In this document: one piece after another, positions 62,029-64,000 of the stretch
How the letters are laid out: each line of letters opens with the position of its first letter
Numbering within the stretch: position 1 is the first letter of the stretch
Source: Candida dubliniensis CD36
Lineage: Eukaryota; Ascomycota; Pichiomycetes; Serinales; Debaryomycetaceae
NCBI RefSeq assembly: GCF_000026945.1
Contig: NC_012865.1
Span: 682,001-746,000, forward strand
DNA length: 64,000 nucleotides
Direction of reading: 5' to 3'
Position numbers and translations under genes: made by a program
The notes under the pieces: generated by a model
What the model was told of the DNA's origin: nothing
Databases searched by the model: none
Seen by the model: only the letters and a program-made list of their open reading frames with translations

Positions 62029-63178
62029 GATGATGTAGAGAGTGTATGTGGTGCTTATTATTGTAAAAGGAGAAACAATATAATATTTACCATTATATTT
62101 TGAAAAGGGGATCCGTTCTTTGTTTTTTTTTCTTTTTTTTTTAGTACGTAGGGATTATTTATATTATTTATAGATTATATATACCACTTGATGGAAAAAG
62201 GTCATTATTATTATTATTATTATTATTATTTCTTGGTAGTATTTTCATAATATAATTGAAGGGGTAACACTTTGAATTAGACTTTCTTTTTTTTATGATT
62301 TACGAGCTTTTGGAATAAAGAATTATCCCACGTTTATTTGGAAGAAGTTTACATTGACAGTAGTAGAGTGAGGGAGGGAGATAATGCATCATCATAATCA
62401 TTATCATTATCATTATCATCATGATAAAAGCCAAATATTTATTTCTAATTATGGTCCTAAATGTTTTTTCTTTTAATGGTTTTACACTAGTAATCCAAAA
62501 TAATCATGACATTAAATAACTAGGGCTCTTTCATTATGGATTTAGATTAATTGCCAAAAAAAAAAAAAAAAAGAAAGCTGGAAAAAGCTGGGAAGGCAGC
62601 AACCTATACAAAACTGGATCTCTGGGTTAATTGAATCAATGTTCTTTATCAATCTTCAATTGTCTTTCAATTTCTTTTACTACTTACATAGAACAACACT
62701 ACCATTTGAGTGATATTATGTTCCTCCTAATAGTTTTATCTATTTTCCCACCCCCTCCACCCACCCCCTCTTTTCCCCCATCAAGTAATGCACGTGCCTG
62801 GTTTAAGATCTTGATTGAATGAACATCGCCAAAAAAAGGAGTGGAGTGAATAGAAGCAGAAGAAGAAGAAAAATATGTCCAATGGTACACGCAAATCTAT
62901 TACAATTTTTTTTATACGACAGCAAAGTTCTCAACTCTCCACAGTATACTATTTACTACTTACTACTTACTATGTACTACTGCGTAAGGCAAAGGATTTG
63001 GCGGAAATCAAACCAACAAAGAAAAAAAAAAGAAAATTTTTCATTCATCCAATTTAGTTGGACTGAAAAAGGAATCGTTTACTACGACTACTCCTACAAC
63101 TACAACAACAACAACCACTACAACAAGTTGAAAACTTTTATATCTTTTTTCTTCAAACGTAATTTTACTACATCAATT
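62029..63178. other. Intergenic region upstream of ADO1
   Basis: Divergent spacer between the DUF1399 gene and ADO1. Contains ATT repeats (62202-62230), an ATC/ATT tract (62391-62422), A18 near 62555-62572, a CACGTG box at 62791-62796, a C-rich pyrimidine stretch at 62750-62778 and an ACA/CTA repeat near 63100-63122. No gene seen. Confidence 0.65.
62791..62796. promoter_or_regulatory. CACGTG box upstream of ADO1
   Basis: GCACGTGC, an E-box core that fits Cbf1-type bHLH factors, 388 bp before ADO1. Cbf1 governs methionine and sulphur genes, and adenosine kinase clears the adenosine made by that cycle; the regulatory link is inference. Confidence 0.4.
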
Positions 63179-64000
63179 ATGTCATCTTATAAATTAGTTT
63201 GTTTAGGTAATCCATTATTGGATTTACAAGCCAAAGTTGAAAAAGATTATTTACAAAAATATGATTTAAAAGATAATGATGCCATTTTAGCTGATACCAA
63301 ACATATGCCAATTTTTCAAGAATTAATTAAACGGGATGATTTAGTTTTAGTTGCTGGTGGAGCTGCTCAAAATACTGCTAGAGGAGCTCAATATATTTTA
63401 CCACCAAAATCAGTAGTTTATTTTGGATCAGTTGGTAAAGATATTTATGCTGAAAGATTAAATCAAGCTAATGAAGAATATGGTTTAATTACAAAATATC
63501 AAATTCAACCAAATATTTCTACTGGTAAATGTGCTGCTTTAATTCATAATCATGATAGATCTTTAGTTACTGATTTGGCAGCTGCTAATCATTTTACTCC
63601 TGATCATTTACAAAAATTAGAAAATTGGGAAATTATTGAAAATGCTGGATTTTATTATATTGGAGGATTTCATTTAACAGTTTCTCCACCAGCAATTAAA
63701 TTATTAGGTGAACATGCTAGTAAAAATAATAAACCTTTAATTTTAAATTTTTCAGCTCCATTTATTCCTCAATTTTTTAAACAACAATTGGATGAAATTT
63801 TACCTTATGTTGATTATGTCATTGCTAATGAAAGTGAAGCTGCTGCTTATAGTGAAAGTCATGATTTAAAAACTACTAATATTGTAGAAATTGCTAAAAA
63901 AATTGTTAAATTACCTAAAAAAAATAATCAAATTTCTAGAACAGTTATTTTCACTCAAGGATTAGATCCAACTATTACTGTTACTTATGATATTAATAAA
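63179..64000 (+). CDS. ADO1: Adenosine kinase (partial, runs off the window)
   Basis: Phosphorylates adenosine to AMP, pulling S-adenosylhomocysteine breakdown forward in the methyl cycle. The first 274 codons are present. MSSYKLVCLGNPLLDLQA carries the conserved N-terminal GNPLLD. LVAGGAAQNTARGAQ is the first pfkB-family GG signature (about 60-75), and YFGSVGKDIYAERL follows. TGKCAALI, RSLVTDLAAANHF, NAGFYYIGGFHLTVSPPAI and VDYVIANESEAAAYSE match fungal adenosine kinases closely. The C-terminal part with the DTxGAGD anion hole lies beyond 64000. The ATG at 63179 aligns with the yeast start. Confidence 0.95.
   Translation, partial: MSSYKLVCLGNPLLDLQAKVEKDYLQKYDLKDNDAILADTKHMPIFQELIKRDDLVLVAGGAAQNTARGAQYILPPKSVVYFGSVGKDIYAERLNQANEEYGLITKYQIQPNISTGKCAALIHNHDRSLVTDLAAANHFTPDHLQKLENWEIIENAGFYYIGGFHLTVSPPAIKLLGEHASKNNKPLILNFSAPFIPQFFKQQLDEILPYVDYVIANESEAAAYSESHDLKTTNIVEIAKKIVKLPKKNNQISRTVIFTQGLDPTITVTYDINK

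Overview
The window is nuclear DNA from a CUG-clade yeast, almost certainly Candida dubliniensis (close sister: C. albicans). The strongest evidence is the MDR1 gene at 40724-42397. It encodes 557 residues, the length I recall for C. dubliniensis Mdr1 (C. albicans Mdr1 is 564), and lacks the Asn run of the C. albicans N-terminus as I remember it. Other support is the AT-rich composition, intronless genes full of Asn, Gln, Asp and Ser runs, the beta-mannosyltransferase (BMT) family and a decayed leucine-rich 'IFA'-type gene. From memory, the order ADO1-SHE3-MDR1-ARG3-ARP4 matches the C. albicans chromosome 6 block around orf19.5591-orf19.5623, read here in reverse. CTG codons should be read as Ser.

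Layout, left to right. 1-3309 is a long microsatellite-rich stretch without a convincing gene. 3310-12966 holds an uncharacterised Ser/Thr/Asn-rich protein, ARP4, the glycogen-branching enzyme GLC3, a PX-domain protein of the Lec1/YPR097W type, and a PhzF-family protein (YHI9-like) whose coding end overlaps its convergent neighbour. 13420-15543 is a leucine-rich-repeat pseudogene with about six frameshifts. 16370-23397 holds VPS45, CTI6, an orphan protein, an AYR1-like reductase and RNH1. 24058-45510 is bounded by two BMT paralogues and contains a GRE2-like reductase, ARG3, an NTR2-like protein, RPC34, a mitochondrial HMG-box-like protein, an Ecm21/Art2-type arrestin and MDR1. 45732-64000 holds a DUF1992 mitochondrial protein, an MDL-type mitochondrial ABC transporter, ATP15, POL5, ASA1, SHE3, a two-copy DUF1399 protein with a Cys/Gly tail, and the first 274 codons of ADO1.

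The genes do not form an operon-like pathway; this is ordinary eukaryotic gene order. Local themes are chromatin (ARP4, CTI6, ASA1), mitochondria (ARG3, HMG-like protein, DUF1992 protein, MDL, ATP15), cell-surface mannan (two BMTs) and drug efflux (MDR1). Several promoters carry recognisable sites: a Gcn4 site at ARG3, CACGTG boxes at ARP4, CTI6 and ADO1, a PAC box between POL5 and ASA1, and a duplicated Mcm1-like/Mrr1-like composite at MDR1.

I saw no tRNA, rRNA, spliceosomal intron, intact transposon or CRISPR array. I did not find a clearly new multi-gene system. The most interesting unexplained signals are in non-coding DNA: G-quadruplex-type tracts, a cluster of GTAAACA heptamers, a 14-bp hairpin followed by T8, and the repeated MDR1 promoter element. 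Several genes have in-frame TTG or GTG codons upstream of the first ATG; I used the ATG in each case.
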